Assembly: GCA_000434295.1 (NCBI GenBank)
Contig: HF994934.1
Location: 153,425-217,424 of the forward strand
From: Acetobacter sp. CAG:977
GTDB taxonomy: Bacteria; Pseudomonadota; Alphaproteobacteria; CAAGCB01; CAG-977
Length of the DNA stretch: 64,000 nucleotides
Reading direction: 5' to 3'
Every line of letters starts with the position of its first letter. The stretch's first letter is position 1. This document shows, piece by piece, positions 24,374 through 33,010 of the stretch. The translations under genes were made by a program, and so were the position numbers. A model generated the notes under the pieces. It did no database searches and had not been told where the DNA came from. It worked only from the letters and a program-made list of their open reading frames with translations.

Positions 24374-26158
24374 TTGCGTCATTTGAAATTCAAAATTTTT
24401 GCAAGCTGTATTTTATCGGTATGTGCGGCTTCGTGTACGCATCCGGTTCGTTTAACGTCGGTTCAAAGCGTTGAACAGGGCGTATTTAGTGCGGCGGATG
24501 CGGATTTGGCGACGGTTTCTCAAATAAAATCGGCGACTCAGCCGGAACAAAAAGCGTTGCCGCCGTCGGAAATGATGCGGGTCGGGTTGTTGCTGCCTTT
24601 GAGCGGAAAGTCCGCAAAGCTGGGTGAAGCGTTAAGAAACGCGGCAATGATGTCGTTGTTTGACATTTCCAGCGGCAGACTTGTTTTGCAGTTCTACGAT
24701 ACCGAAGGCACGGCCGAAGGTGCAAGAAACGCTTCCGAACTGGCGATCAGCCAAGGGGTGGAACTGATTATCGGGCCGATTTTTTCCGAAGAAGTCCGAG
24801 CGATACGGGAAAATACGCATTCTGCCGACATCGGTGTTATTACGTTTTCGTCGCACCCGTCGAATTTAGGCGACGGCGTTTATACGATCAGCACGCTGAC
24901 GTCGCAACAGGTTGAACACATTATCGGTTACGCCTGTGACAAAGGATATAAACGGTTTGCGATTTTGTCTCAGGACAATGCGATGGGAGACATCGTCGCG
25001 ATGGCGGCAAAATCGGCGGCCGATCGTTGCGGAGCGACGATTACGAAAGCGGGATTTTATTATTCCAAGACCGATAATCTTCAACCGACCGTTCAACAGG
25101 TTATGCCGCGCTTGGTTGAAGAAATGCAAAAAGAAAAAGACGAAGAAATCGAACGGTTGGAAAAGGCTCGCGCGGACGTTTTAGCCGGATTGCCCGTCAA
25201 AATGAAAAACGAAGAAACGGGCATGGAAGAAGAACGCATGATGACGATGGAGGAATTGACGGCGACGATAGAGACGCTGAAAAATACCGAAATTGTCAGA
25301 GATCCGTTTGAATTTGACGCGTTGCTGATTACCGAAGAAGGCAGCCGTTTGCGTTCTTTGGGGGCGTTGTTGTCTTATTACGACGTTCCGAAAGAGGTCA
25401 AAATTTTGGGAACGTCTCAATGGGCGAATTCTTCACCGTCCCGAGAACCCGCTTTGGTCGGCGGATGGTTTTCAAATCTGCCTTTTGCGGGATTTGAACA
25501 GTTTTCGGCACGTTACAAGAAAATATACGGCGAAAAACCGCCTCGCATAGCGTCTCAGGCATATGATGCCGTTGCTTTGGCGGCGGTTTTGGCGGAAACG
25601 GGGAGCTTTTCTTACGACAATCTGACCAATCCGTCGGGATTCAGAGGTGTTGACGGATTGTTCCGCCTGTTGCCGAACGGATTGTCGGAACGCGGGTTGG
25701 AAGTCTTGGGCGTTGAAAAACGAGGATACGTTACGTTGTCGCCTGCTCCCGAAGTCTTTGAAACCGAACCCGTAATCGTTCCGAACGTTTATGAAAAGGG
25801 ATTCCGTTATTCGCCCGAATTCATACCGCCTCCGCCCGTAGAAGAATTGATAGAGGAAACCATCATCGTTGACGGGCAGACGGGACAAGGTTCAAATCTT
25901 CAGGGTCAGGGCAGTAATACTCATGGGAGCAATATTCAGGGCAGTAATATGCCGGTTGAAGGAAATGCTTTCCAATCCGCAGTCAGTGCTCAGGGCGCCA
26001 ATGTTCAAGGTGTCGGGACTCAGGGAAGCGGGTCAACGGCGGTTTCTCCGTTCGCGGGGCAGGCTTCGGGGGTTCCGACGGTTTCCGCGCCTGTCTCTGA
26101 AAGACCTCAACCGTTCGTAACGCCGCCTATTTCAGAAGGGTTGGGCACAGCGAATTAA
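24374..26158 (+). CDS. LpoA-like penicillin-binding protein activator lipoprotein with a repeat-rich tail
   Basis: 594 residues from a TTG start with AGGAG eight bases upstream. A lipoprotein signal ends in AASC, cysteine 21. A periplasmic-binding-protein type I fold follows (VGLLLPLSGKSAKLGEALRN; LIIGPIFSEEVRAI; RFAILSQDNAMGDIVA), as in LpoA/YraM proteins that activate PBP1A. A charged helical insertion lies at about 250-310. The last 95 residues are low complexity, with repeated QGSN/QG-like units (25873-26037). It is divergent from rsmI, as usual for this family. Confidence 0.88.
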   Translation: MRHLKFKIFASCILSVCAASCTHPVRLTSVQSVEQGVFSAADADLATVSQIKSATQPEQKALPPSEMMRVGLLLPLSGKSAKLGEALRNAAMMSLFDISSGRLVLQFYDTEGTAEGARNASELAISQGVELIIGPIFSEEVRAIRENTHSADIGVITFSSHPSNLGDGVYTISTLTSQQVEHIIGYACDKGYKRFAILSQDNAMGDIVAMAAKSAADRCGATITKAGFYYSKTDNLQPTVQQVMPRLVEEMQKEKDEEIERLEKARADVLAGLPVKMKNEETGMEEERMMTMEELTATIETLKNTEIVRDPFEFDALLITEEGSRLRSLGALLSYYDVPKEVKILGTSQWANSSPSREPALVGGWFSNLPFAGFEQFSARYKKIYGEKPPRIASQAYDAVALAAVLAETGSFSYDNLTNPSGFRGVDGLFRLLPNGLSERGLEVLGVEKRGYVTLSPAPEVFETEPVIVPNVYEKGFRYSPEFIPPPPVEELIEETIIVDGQTGQGSNLQGQGSNTHGSNIQGSNMPVEGNAFQSAVSAQGANVQGVGTQGSGSTAVSPFAGQASGVPTVSAPVSERPQPFVTPPISEGLGTAN

Positions 26159-27245
26159 GAATTAAAAGGCCTTTTGCCGTTGCGCGAAGGCCTTTTTTAT
26201 CGGCAATGATCAAGCCGTCCGTTTGATAATCAAGCAAGGTGTCTTCGTATAAAAAATTTTCCGGCTCAAAGCTTGTCATATCTTTGAATCGTTCGCGCAA
26301 AAGCCCTTCCCGAGTACGCAGAGCCATTAAAATCAATTCTTGCGCCGTTTCTTTTAAAGTCAAAGAGTCTTCGGCAATTTTTCGGGAACAAAGCCACCGT
26401 TTCGGGTCATTTTCCCCGACGGTTGCCAAATAACGTCCGTTTTCAAAAAAACGACCGTGAGCGGCAGGTCCGATCCCCAGCCATTCTCCGCCTTGCCAAT
26501 AAAGCAGGTTATGACGGCATTCGTGTCCTTTTCGAGCGTGATTGGAAACTTCGTAACGTTCGATGCCTGCCAGATACGTCATTTTGTCGGTCAGTTCGAA
26601 CATATCTGCGCACAAATTTTCTTCGGGCGGTTCGATGCCTTTTTTGTAAAAAAACGTCCCTTCTTCAATGGTCAGCTGGTACAAAGACAAATGGGAGAGG
26701 TTTAAATCCAAAATGCGCTGAAGCTGAGTTTCCCAGTCTTTAAACGTTTGGTGAGGCAACGCATAAATAAAGTCGGCGGAGACTTCCGGAAAAATATTTT
26801 TGGCGCTTTGCAAAGCGTTTAAGGCGGTTTCGGCATTATGTAACCGCCCCAGAAACTTCAGATCGTTGTCGTTTAAAGACTGAATGCCCAAAGACAGACG
26901 ATTGACGCCGGCTTTGCGAAAGTCTGACATTTTTTGATGATTGAGTGTTCCCGGATTTGCTTCCAAAGAAATTTCGGCATTTTCGTCGGTGTCCCACAAT
27001 CTGCGGACGGCGGAAATGATTTCCGAAACGATTTCGGCAGGCATTAAAGACGGCGTTCCGCCGCCGAAAAAGACGGAAGACACTTTCTTGTCCGCCGTTC
27101 TTAACGCATAGCTTTCAAGCACGGAAAGATAAGCGTCCCTCCATGCTTGAAAATCTATATTTTTGCCGATAATGCTGACAAAGTCGCAATACGGGCATTT
27201 TGAACGGCAAAACGGCCAATGGAAATAAATTCCGAAACGGCTCAT
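26127..27245 (-). CDS. hemW: Radical SAM heme chaperone HemW
   Basis: 372 residues. The 4Fe-4S/SAM motif CxxxCxxC is at C13, C17 and C20, followed by YCDF; GGGTPSLMP and ISLEANPGTL are conserved. HemW carries heme to respiratory proteins and was long misannotated as oxygen-independent coproporphyrinogen oxidase. It is the last gene of rph-rdgB-hemW. Its final 32 coding bases overlap the end of the converging LpoA-like gene, and the terminator of that gene lies inside hemW codons. Confidence 0.95.
   Translation of the reverse strand: MSRFGIYFHWPFCRSKCPYCDFVSIIGKNIDFQAWRDAYLSVLESYALRTADKKVSSVFFGGGTPSLMPAEIVSEIISAVRRLWDTDENAEISLEANPGTLNHQKMSDFRKAGVNRLSLGIQSLNDNDLKFLGRLHNAETALNALQSAKNIFPEVSADFIYALPHQTFKDWETQLQRILDLNLSHLSLYQLTIEEGTFFYKKGIEPPEENLCADMFELTDKMTYLAGIERYEVSNHARKGHECRHNLLYWQGGEWLGIGPAAHGRFFENGRYLATVGENDPKRWLCSRKIAEDSLTLKETAQELILMALRTREGLLRERFKDMTSFEPENFLYEDTLLDYQTDGLIIADKKGLRATAKGLLILNSLCPTLLK
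26164..26198 (+). terminator. Terminator of the LpoA-like gene, embedded in the hemW coding region
   Basis: AAAAGGCCTT (26164-26173) pairs with AAGGCCTTTT (26187-26196) around a 13-base loop, then further T. It begins six bases after the stop codon of the rightward gene, inside the C-terminal codons of hemW. Confidence 0.75.
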
Positions 27246-27247
27246 AT

Positions 27248-27844
27248 TTAACCTAAGCAGGCTTTTATGAACATTTTCAACGCGTTGGCGCGGTGGCTGA
27301 CGGAATTTTTTATTTCCGAAGACAATTGGGCAAACGTTTCTTTGTATCCGTTCGGGACAAACATGGGGTCATAGCCGAATCCGTTGTCTCCTTGAGGCGG
27401 AAAACAAAGCGTTCCTTGGACTTGTCCTTCAAATTCTTCCGTATGTCCGTCGGGCCAAGCGATAACCAGGGCACAGGCGAAATGAGCGGAACGGTCTTGA
27501 GAATCGCCCAGTTCTTTATTTAAACATTCCATGGCGTAAGGAAAGCCGTTTTTTTTAGGCTCGTTATAGCGTGCGGAATAAATGCCGGGGCGGTTGTTCA
27601 ACGCGTGGACGCACAATCCCGAATCGTCTGCCAAGGCGGGCATATTTGCTTCTTTGGCGGCGCAAAGGGCTTTGATTTTTGCGTTTTCGATAAAGGTTTT
27701 TCCGTTTTCTTCGGGTTCCGAAAGATTTAATTCGTCGGCGGAGCGAACTTTGATATTAAACGGCGCCAGAATCGTTTGCATTTCGGCGACTTTTCCTTTG
27801 TTATGCGTCGCCAGCACGATTTCTTTTTCTATTAATTTTCGCAT
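27248..27844 (-). CDS. rdgB: dITP/XTP pyrophosphatase (RdgB/HAM1)
   Basis: 198 residues. It removes inosine and xanthosine triphosphates from the nucleotide pool. ATHNKGKVAEM, ALADDSGLCVHAL with the catalytic aspartate, and the SHRANAL end motif are present. Three bases separate it from rph upstream and two from hemW downstream. Confidence 0.97.
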   Translation of the reverse strand: MRKLIEKEIVLATHNKGKVAEMQTILAPFNIKVRSADELNLSEPEENGKTFIENAKIKALCAAKEANMPALADDSGLCVHALNNRPGIYSARYNEPKKNGFPYAMECLNKELGDSQDRSAHFACALVIAWPDGHTEEFEGQVQGTLCFPPQGDNGFGYDPMFVPNGYKETFAQLSSEIKNSVSHRANALKMFIKACLG

Positions 27845-27847
27845 GAC

Positions 27848-28564
27848 TTAAATTCCCAAAGCTTTTCTTTGCAAAGCGGCAAGTTCGTTTGTTCCTTTGC
27901 ACGCCAACGCAAACAGCTGTTCGAACTGTTCTTTTGTAAAAGGTTCGCGTTCGGCGGTTCCCTGAATTTCGACGATGCCGCCTTTTCCCGTAATGACAAA
28001 GTTTGCATCCGTTTCGGCGGAAGAATCTTCGACATAATCCAAATCCAAGACGGGCTGACCTTCGCGAATGCCGCAGGAGATGGCGGCGACCGTATCCGTA
28101 ATCGGCAGGTTAAAGATCATTTTTTGTTCCTGCATTTTTTTCAAAGCCAGATAAAGGGCGACGAATCCTCCGGTAATGGAAGCCGTTCTGGTTCCGCCGT
28201 CGGCCTGAACGACGTCGCAGTCGATTTTAATGCAGTATTCTCCAAGGGCTTTCATATTGACGCAAGACCTTAACGCGCGTCCGATTAAGCGTTGGATTTC
28301 CTGAGTTCTTCCCGATTGACCTTTTTTGGCTTCGCGATCGACGCGGGAAGACGTTGCTCGGGGAATCATGCCGTATTCCGCGGTAACCCATCCTTTTCCC
28401 GTATTTCGCATCCATCCGGGGACTTTGTCTTCGACGGTGGCGGTGCAAATGACGTGCGTGTCGCCGCATTTTATCAGGCAAGAGCCTTCGGCATGTTTGT
28501 TGATATTCGTTTCGATGGATACTTTGCGCATTTCGTCAAAAGCGCGATTTGAAGGTCTGGACAT
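27848..28564 (-). CDS. rph: Ribonuclease PH
   Basis: 238 residues, full length. A phosphorolytic 3' exonuclease that trims tRNA precursors. MSRPSNRAFDEMR, EGSCLIKCGDTHVICTATVEDKVPGW, the phosphate site SGRTQEIQRLIGRALR and GGTRTASITGG are intact, so it is not the frameshifted form known in some E. coli strains. Divergent from hrcA with 76 bases between the starts. Confidence 0.97.
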   Translation of the reverse strand: MSRPSNRAFDEMRKVSIETNINKHAEGSCLIKCGDTHVICTATVEDKVPGWMRNTGKGWVTAEYGMIPRATSSRVDREAKKGQSGRTQEIQRLIGRALRSCVNMKALGEYCIKIDCDVVQADGGTRTASITGGFVALYLALKKMQEQKMIFNLPITDTVAAISCGIREGQPVLDLDYVEDSSAETDANFVITGKGGIVEIQGTAEREPFTKEQFEQLFALACKGTNELAALQRKALGI

Positions 28565-28603
28565 TATTTTTGTTCCTTTCAGTTTTTAATCACTTTTTGA
28601 ACG

Positions 28604-28640
28604 TTGACGTTTGATAATACGATTACTACATTTATGGACT
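28604..28640 (+). promoter_or_regulatory. Candidate hrcA promoter giving a leaderless message
   Basis: TTGACG at 28604-28609, 17-base spacer, TACATT at 28627-28632. A start seven or eight bases later would fall at or next to the ATG at 28641, where no ribosome site is visible. No CIRCE repeat was found. Assignment is by eye. Confidence 0.35.
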
Positions 28641-29690
28641 ATGAGTAAGCAAATATCGACATTATCCGAATTAAACGACCGATCCAGAACGATTTTTCGT
28701 TTGCTGGTTGATGCATATTTGGAACGGGGCGAACCGATCGGGTCGAAAACATTGTCCGGATTGTTGGATTTTCCGTTATCGTCGGCGACGGTCAGAAACG
28801 TCATGTCGGAATTGGAATTGGCGGGTTTATTGGCGTCTCCGCATACATCGGCGGGGCGGATTCCGACGGAAAGAGGCTTAAAGCTGTTTGTTGACGGCTT
28901 GCTCGAGATAGGGTCTTTGGAAGAAAACGAGCGCCACGCCATAGAAGCGCGATGCCGTACGTCGGGCATAGGGACGGAACAGGTTTTGGAACAGGCCTCG
29001 GCGATGTTGTCGGGGCTTTCGAAATGTGCGGGGGTTGTGATTGTTCCGAAGATTCAGGCGGCGTTAAAGCATATAGAGTATGTATATTTGGGCGGCAATC
29101 GGGCATTGGTTGTGATGGTGACGGCGAACGGCGAAGTTGAAAACCGTTTGATAGAGTTGCCTGCTGGGACATTGCCTTCGGCGTTGACGGAAGCAACGAA
29201 TTTTATGAATACGCGTTTGTGCGGCAAGACGTTGGAACAGGCTCGCCGCGAGATTGCCAAAGAAATCAGTTTGCATCAAACAGAGCTTGACGAAGCGGCA
29301 TCCCGATTGGTTTCGCAAGGTCTTGCCGTTTGGACGGAAGGCCGCAAAGGGGCATTGATTGTCAAGGGTCAGGCGAATTTGCTGGAAAACATACAGGCTT
29401 TAGAAGATTTGGAAAAGGTACGGGCTTTGTTTAATGCGTTGGAAGCGCAAGAAAACATGGCGAAATTATTAGATTTAACGGAAACGGCGGAAGGTGTACA
29501 AATTTTTATAGGGTCTGAAAATTCTTTATTTACGATGTCGGGATGTTCTATGATAACGGCGCCGTACCGCAACGGCAGAGAGCAGATTATCGGCGCGGTA
29601 GGCATTATCGGCCCGACGAGAATGAATTATGCAAAGATAATTCCGCTGGTGGATTATACGTCTCATGTTGTGAGCAAGTTGATAGGATAG
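28641..29690 (+). CDS. hrcA: Heat-inducible transcription repressor HrcA
   Basis: 349 residues from ATG 28641; an in-frame TTG at 28611 would add ten residues. HrcA represses chaperone operons by binding CIRCE and is kept active by GroEL. An N-terminal winged helix (DAYLERGEPIGSKTL; SSATVRNVMSELE; PHTSAGRIPTERG) is followed by a GAF-like domain. Directly before grpE, as in other alphaproteobacteria. I saw no CIRCE inverted repeat in this window, so its targets (groESL, dnaK) must lie elsewhere. Confidence 0.96.
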   Translation: MSKQISTLSELNDRSRTIFRLLVDAYLERGEPIGSKTLSGLLDFPLSSATVRNVMSELELAGLLASPHTSAGRIPTERGLKLFVDGLLEIGSLEENERHAIEARCRTSGIGTEQVLEQASAMLSGLSKCAGVVIVPKIQAALKHIEYVYLGGNRALVVMVTANGEVENRLIELPAGTLPSALTEATNFMNTRLCGKTLEQARREIAKEISLHQTELDEAASRLVSQGLAVWTEGRKGALIVKGQANLLENIQALEDLEKVRALFNALEAQENMAKLLDLTETAEGVQIFIGSENSLFTMSGCSMITAPYRNGREQIIGAVGIIGPTRMNYAKIIPLVDYTSHVVSKLIG

Positions 29691-29694
29691 GGCA

Positions 29695-30348
29695 ATGACG
29701 AAACATCATCATCAAAAAAACGAAGAAACTTCGGTTTCAGAAGAAACGGCAGAAATTCGGGAAGAAACGAAAGAAGCCGAAAGTGTCGAGCAAACGGTTG
29801 AAGAAATCGACGAAGTTGCCGCAAAGACAGCGGAATTAAGAGAAGAAGTCGAAAAACTTCGCGATATGTACATGCGTTCGCAGGCCGAGATGGAAAATTT
29901 AAGGAAACGCACGCAGATAGAGTTGGAAAAGCGTTCGAAATACGCGATATCTTCGTTTGCGCGAGATTTATTGACGGTTTCGGACAATTTGTCTAGAGCT
30001 CTGGCGGCAATTCCCGAAGAAGAAAAAGAAGGAACGTCCGAACTGATAAAGAATCTGGTTATCGGATTGGAAATGACGCAAAAAGAATTAAATACGGCAT
30101 TTGAAAAGAACGATATCAAACCGGTTGAAGGTGTCGGACATATTTTTAATCCGAATATTCATAAAGTCGTTCAGGAAGTAGAAGATCCGACGAAACCTGC
30201 GGGAACGATCATTCAGGAATGGCAAAAGGGCTACACCATCGGCGGTGACCGCACGTTGCGCGAAGCCGTTGTCGTTGTTACGAAAGGCGGTCCGAAACCG
30301 GGAGAACAGCCCGACGAACCGGGAAAACGAATAGATACGTCGGTATAA
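29695..30348 (+). CDS. grpE: Nucleotide exchange factor GrpE
   Basis: 217 residues. It releases ADP from DnaK. An acidic N-terminal region is followed by a long coiled coil (EVEKLRDMYMRSQAEMENLRKR) and the beta domain with VEGVGHIFNPNIHKVVQEVED and GYTIGGDRTLREAVVVV. Four bases after hrcA; dnaK and dnaJ are not in the window. A strong terminator follows. Confidence 0.97.
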   Translation: MTKHHHQKNEETSVSEETAEIREETKEAESVEQTVEEIDEVAAKTAELREEVEKLRDMYMRSQAEMENLRKRTQIELEKRSKYAISSFARDLLTVSDNLSRALAAIPEEEKEGTSELIKNLVIGLEMTQKELNTAFEKNDIKPVEGVGHIFNPNIHKVVQEVEDPTKPAGTIIQEWQKGYTIGGDRTLREAVVVVTKGGPKPGEQPDEPGKRIDTSV

Positions 30349-30360
30349 AGAGCTAAAAAA

Positions 30361-30393
30361 CAAAAGCGGAAGGGAAAAACTTCCGCTTTTTTG
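30361..30393 (+). terminator. Intrinsic terminator after grpE
   Basis: CAAAAGCGGAAG (30361-30372), loop GGAAAAA, CTTCCGCTTTTTTG (30380-30393). The bases from 30394 to 30532 are AT-rich with no gene. Confidence 0.88.
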
Positions 30394-30532
30394 TTATGGA
30401 TGTTTCCGTTGTAATTTTTTTTGTTTTTTCCGTTTGTTTTCAGTAATCAAAGTTATGTTTGCTGAGAAAAAAAGCATTTTTTTATGAAAGAATTTTTTAA
30501 TTTTCACGTTATATAAAACAGGCACATTTTCG

Positions 30533-31042
30533 GTGACGGGGAATACAAATACAAAAATTCGAGCGGAAAAATACTTTTTTAGCGCCTACATCGTTTTTTG
30601 CGTGTTGTGGACGTTGTTGATCGATGTCGTTCCCAATGCGGACGACTTTGCCAATCCGGATACATTTGTTTTTTTGTATCCGATCGGGGATCTATTCCTT
30701 TTTATGCTGTTTTACGGAATCGTCTTTTTTCTGTTTACGGCAAAGCGCGACTTAAACCATAAAATTCTGTTTTACGGATTTTCTCTGCCCGGAATAATCC
30801 TGTTGACGGGAATTATTTTCAGCGGGGCTTTGAACGAAATGGGATTTTTTATTTTCGTTCCGAACGACGTTACGAAAATAGACTTTGTCCGGCTGTTTTC
30901 TTGGTTGATTACGTACGTTCAACCTGTTTTGGCTGTAACGCTGTTCTTTACGAAAACGCGGATATCAAAAGATATTCGGATAAAGTTTTTTGTTCCCGTT
31001 TTCGGAGTTATCGCGATAAAAGCCTTTTATGTCGTTATTTGA
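30533..31042 (+). CDS. Small integral membrane protein of unknown function
   Basis: 169 residues from GTG 30533. About four or five hydrophobic segments (near 15-33, 46-68, 78-97, 118-142 and 150-168) account for most of the length. No motif or family recognised. The weak upstream signals (no clear ribosome site) make the start uncertain. It converges on proC with 12 bases between stops. Confidence 0.65.
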   Translation: MTGNTNTKIRAEKYFFSAYIVFCVLWTLLIDVVPNADDFANPDTFVFLYPIGDLFLFMLFYGIVFFLFTAKRDLNHKILFYGFSLPGIILLTGIIFSGALNEMGFFIFVPNDVTKIDFVRLFSWLITYVQPVLAVTLFFTKTRISKDIRIKFFVPVFGVIAIKAFYVVI

Positions 31043-31054
31043 ACGGGGACTTTA

Positions 31055-31867
31055 TTAAGCGGTTGCCAATTCTTTGGAACGTTTTTCGGCGGCTTTGACG
31101 GCTTTTGTCATTAACGGTGCAAAGCCGCTGTTTTCGTCTGTCAAAACAGCTAAAGCCGCGGCGGTCGTTCCGTTCGGCGTCGTTACGTTTTTACGCAACG
31201 TTTCGGGCGTTTCGGGGCTTTGGCGCATCAATTCCGCCGCGCCGACAACCGTCGCCCGCGCCAAACGTTCGGCATCCGCCCGATTTAACCCCGTTGCTTC
31301 GGCGGCCTGTGCCAGCGCTTCGGTCAGGTAAAAAACATAAGCCGGACCGCTGCCCGAAACGGCGGTTACGGCATCCATTAAATCTTCGTTTTTTAGCTCT
31401 AACATATCTCCGCAGGCGTTTAACAGGCTCTTGACGTAATTTTTTTGTTCGTCCGAGACGGCTTTGTTTGCAAAAATTCCGGTAATGCCCCGTCCGACGG
31501 CGGCAGGCGTATTCGGCATGGCTCGAACTATGGCGGCGGTTTTGCCCAATTTTTCTTCAAACCACGCAACGGGGCGTCCCGCGACGATGGATAACAGGAC
31601 GGCGCCTTTGTCCGTAAAGGCTTTCACGTCATTGATAATGTTTTCGATTAAAAAAGGTTTGACGGCGACAAAAACGGCATCGGGGCAAAAATCCGAGAAA
31701 GGTTCGGGCGTTTCGGCGGCAATGACGTTCATGTTTTTCAATGAAGCGCGAATTTCGGCGTTCGGTTCGACGACGCGGATACCGTCGGGGCTTTGCCCGT
31801 TTTTCAAAGCACCGTTTAAGAAAGCTCCGCCCATTTTCCCGCAACCGAATATTAACAAGCCGGACAT
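31055..31867 (-). CDS. proC: Pyrroline-5-carboxylate reductase
   Basis: 270 residues. Last step of proline synthesis. NAD(P)-binding LLIFGCGKMGGAFL at the start, AVKPF, RAMPNTPAAVGRGITG and the C-terminal dimer motif AVSGSGPAYVFYLTEAL with SPETPETLRKNVTTPNGTT are all present. Stands alone between the small membrane protein and hldD. Confidence 0.97.
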   Translation of the reverse strand: MSGLLIFGCGKMGGAFLNGALKNGQSPDGIRVVEPNAEIRASLKNMNVIAAETPEPFSDFCPDAVFVAVKPFLIENIINDVKAFTDKGAVLLSIVAGRPVAWFEEKLGKTAAIVRAMPNTPAAVGRGITGIFANKAVSDEQKNYVKSLLNACGDMLELKNEDLMDAVTAVSGSGPAYVFYLTEALAQAAEATGLNRADAERLARATVVGAAELMRQSPETPETLRKNVTTPNGTTAAALAVLTDENSGFAPLMTKAVKAAEKRSKELATA

Positions 31868-32008
31868 GATTTTTTTCCTTTTTTAAAAAAGCCTCTTTTT
31901 CAGACAAAGATAAAGCGGGCGGCTTTTTTTTTAAAGAAAAAGATTTTGGGTCTTAAGCGGAATTGTCGTATAAAGAAGTTCAGTATTAAACAACAAGGGG
32001 ACTTGGCT

Positions 32009-32995
32009 ATGTTTGTTATTACGGGCGGCGCGGGATTTATCGGTTCGAACGTTGCGGCGCAGATCGAAGCCCGGGAAATGGGCGAAGTTGCCGTTATTGA
32101 CAGGCTTCGTAACGGGGACAAGTGGCGCAACATATCGAAACGTTTTTTGCGTAACATCGTATTTCCGGAAGACACGTTTGATTTTTTGAACGAGCGTGCG
32201 GCCAAGATCGAAGCCGTTTTGCATTTCGGAGCGATTTCTTCTCCGATGGAAAACGATGTTGACACGATAGTCAAAAACAACATCCAGCTGACCTGGTCGC
32301 TGTGGAAATGGTGTACCGAACATGAAGTTCCGTTTATATATGCGTCTTCAGCGGCGGTTTACGGGGACGGTTCTTTGGGTTTTGCGGACGACCTTTCGAC
32401 GGAAGCGTTGGCAAAGCTTCGCCCGTTAAGCCCCTTTGCGTGGAGCAAGCTGTTTATGGATCGCAAGGTTGCCGAAGCCGTGGAAGACGACAAAATGACG
32501 CCTCCGCAATGGGTGGGTTTAAGATTTTTCAATTTGTACGGACCGAACGAGTATCACAAGGGACACCATCAAAGCGTTATTCCCCAAATTTATACGCAAG
32601 CCAAGAACGGCAAGCTGTTTCCTTTGTTTAAGTCCGAGAATCCCGAATACAAAGACGGCGATCAGATGCGGGATTTCATGTGGATTGACGATTGCGTTGA
32701 CATTGTTTTGTGGTTTTTGACGCATCGTGAAACGAGCGGTCTGTTTAATGCAGGGACGGGATTGGCCAGAACGTACGCCGATGTTTTGCGGGCGGTTTAT
32801 GCGGCTTTGGAAGAAGATCCCGAAATGGACTTTATCGATTTGCCGGACGCTTTAAAGAACAAATATCAATACTTTACGCAAGCCGATATTTCCAAGCTGC
32901 GTGCGGCCGGATACGACAAACCGTTCACAACGTTGGAAGACGGTGTCGCGAAATATGTAAAAGACTTTTTGTCTTCGGCGGATCCTTATCGCTGA
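32009..32995 (+). CDS. hldD: ADP-L-glycero-D-manno-heptose 6-epimerase
   Basis: 328 residues from ATG 32009, with AAGGGG nine bases upstream; an in-frame ATG at 31946 is not supported. It makes the heptose donor for the lipopolysaccharide core. Rossmann motif TGGAGFIGSN, catalytic serine region YASSAAVYGDG, the RFFNLYGPNEYHKGHH segment and the C-terminal YQYFTQADISKLRAAGYDKP closely follow HldD/RfaD. The position of the usual YxxxK lies in PFAWSKLFMDRK, where the Tyr appears replaced by Trp (WSKLF); alignment should confirm. Confidence 0.92.
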   Translation: MFVITGGAGFIGSNVAAQIEAREMGEVAVIDRLRNGDKWRNISKRFLRNIVFPEDTFDFLNERAAKIEAVLHFGAISSPMENDVDTIVKNNIQLTWSLWKWCTEHEVPFIYASSAAVYGDGSLGFADDLSTEALAKLRPLSPFAWSKLFMDRKVAEAVEDDKMTPPQWVGLRFFNLYGPNEYHKGHHQSVIPQIYTQAKNGKLFPLFKSENPEYKDGDQMRDFMWIDDCVDIVLWFLTHRETSGLFNAGTGLARTYADVLRAVYAALEEDPEMDFIDLPDALKNKYQYFTQADISKLRAAGYDKPFTTLEDGVAKYVKDFLSSADPYR

Positions 32996-33010
32996 TACGG
33001 AGAGGAAAGA

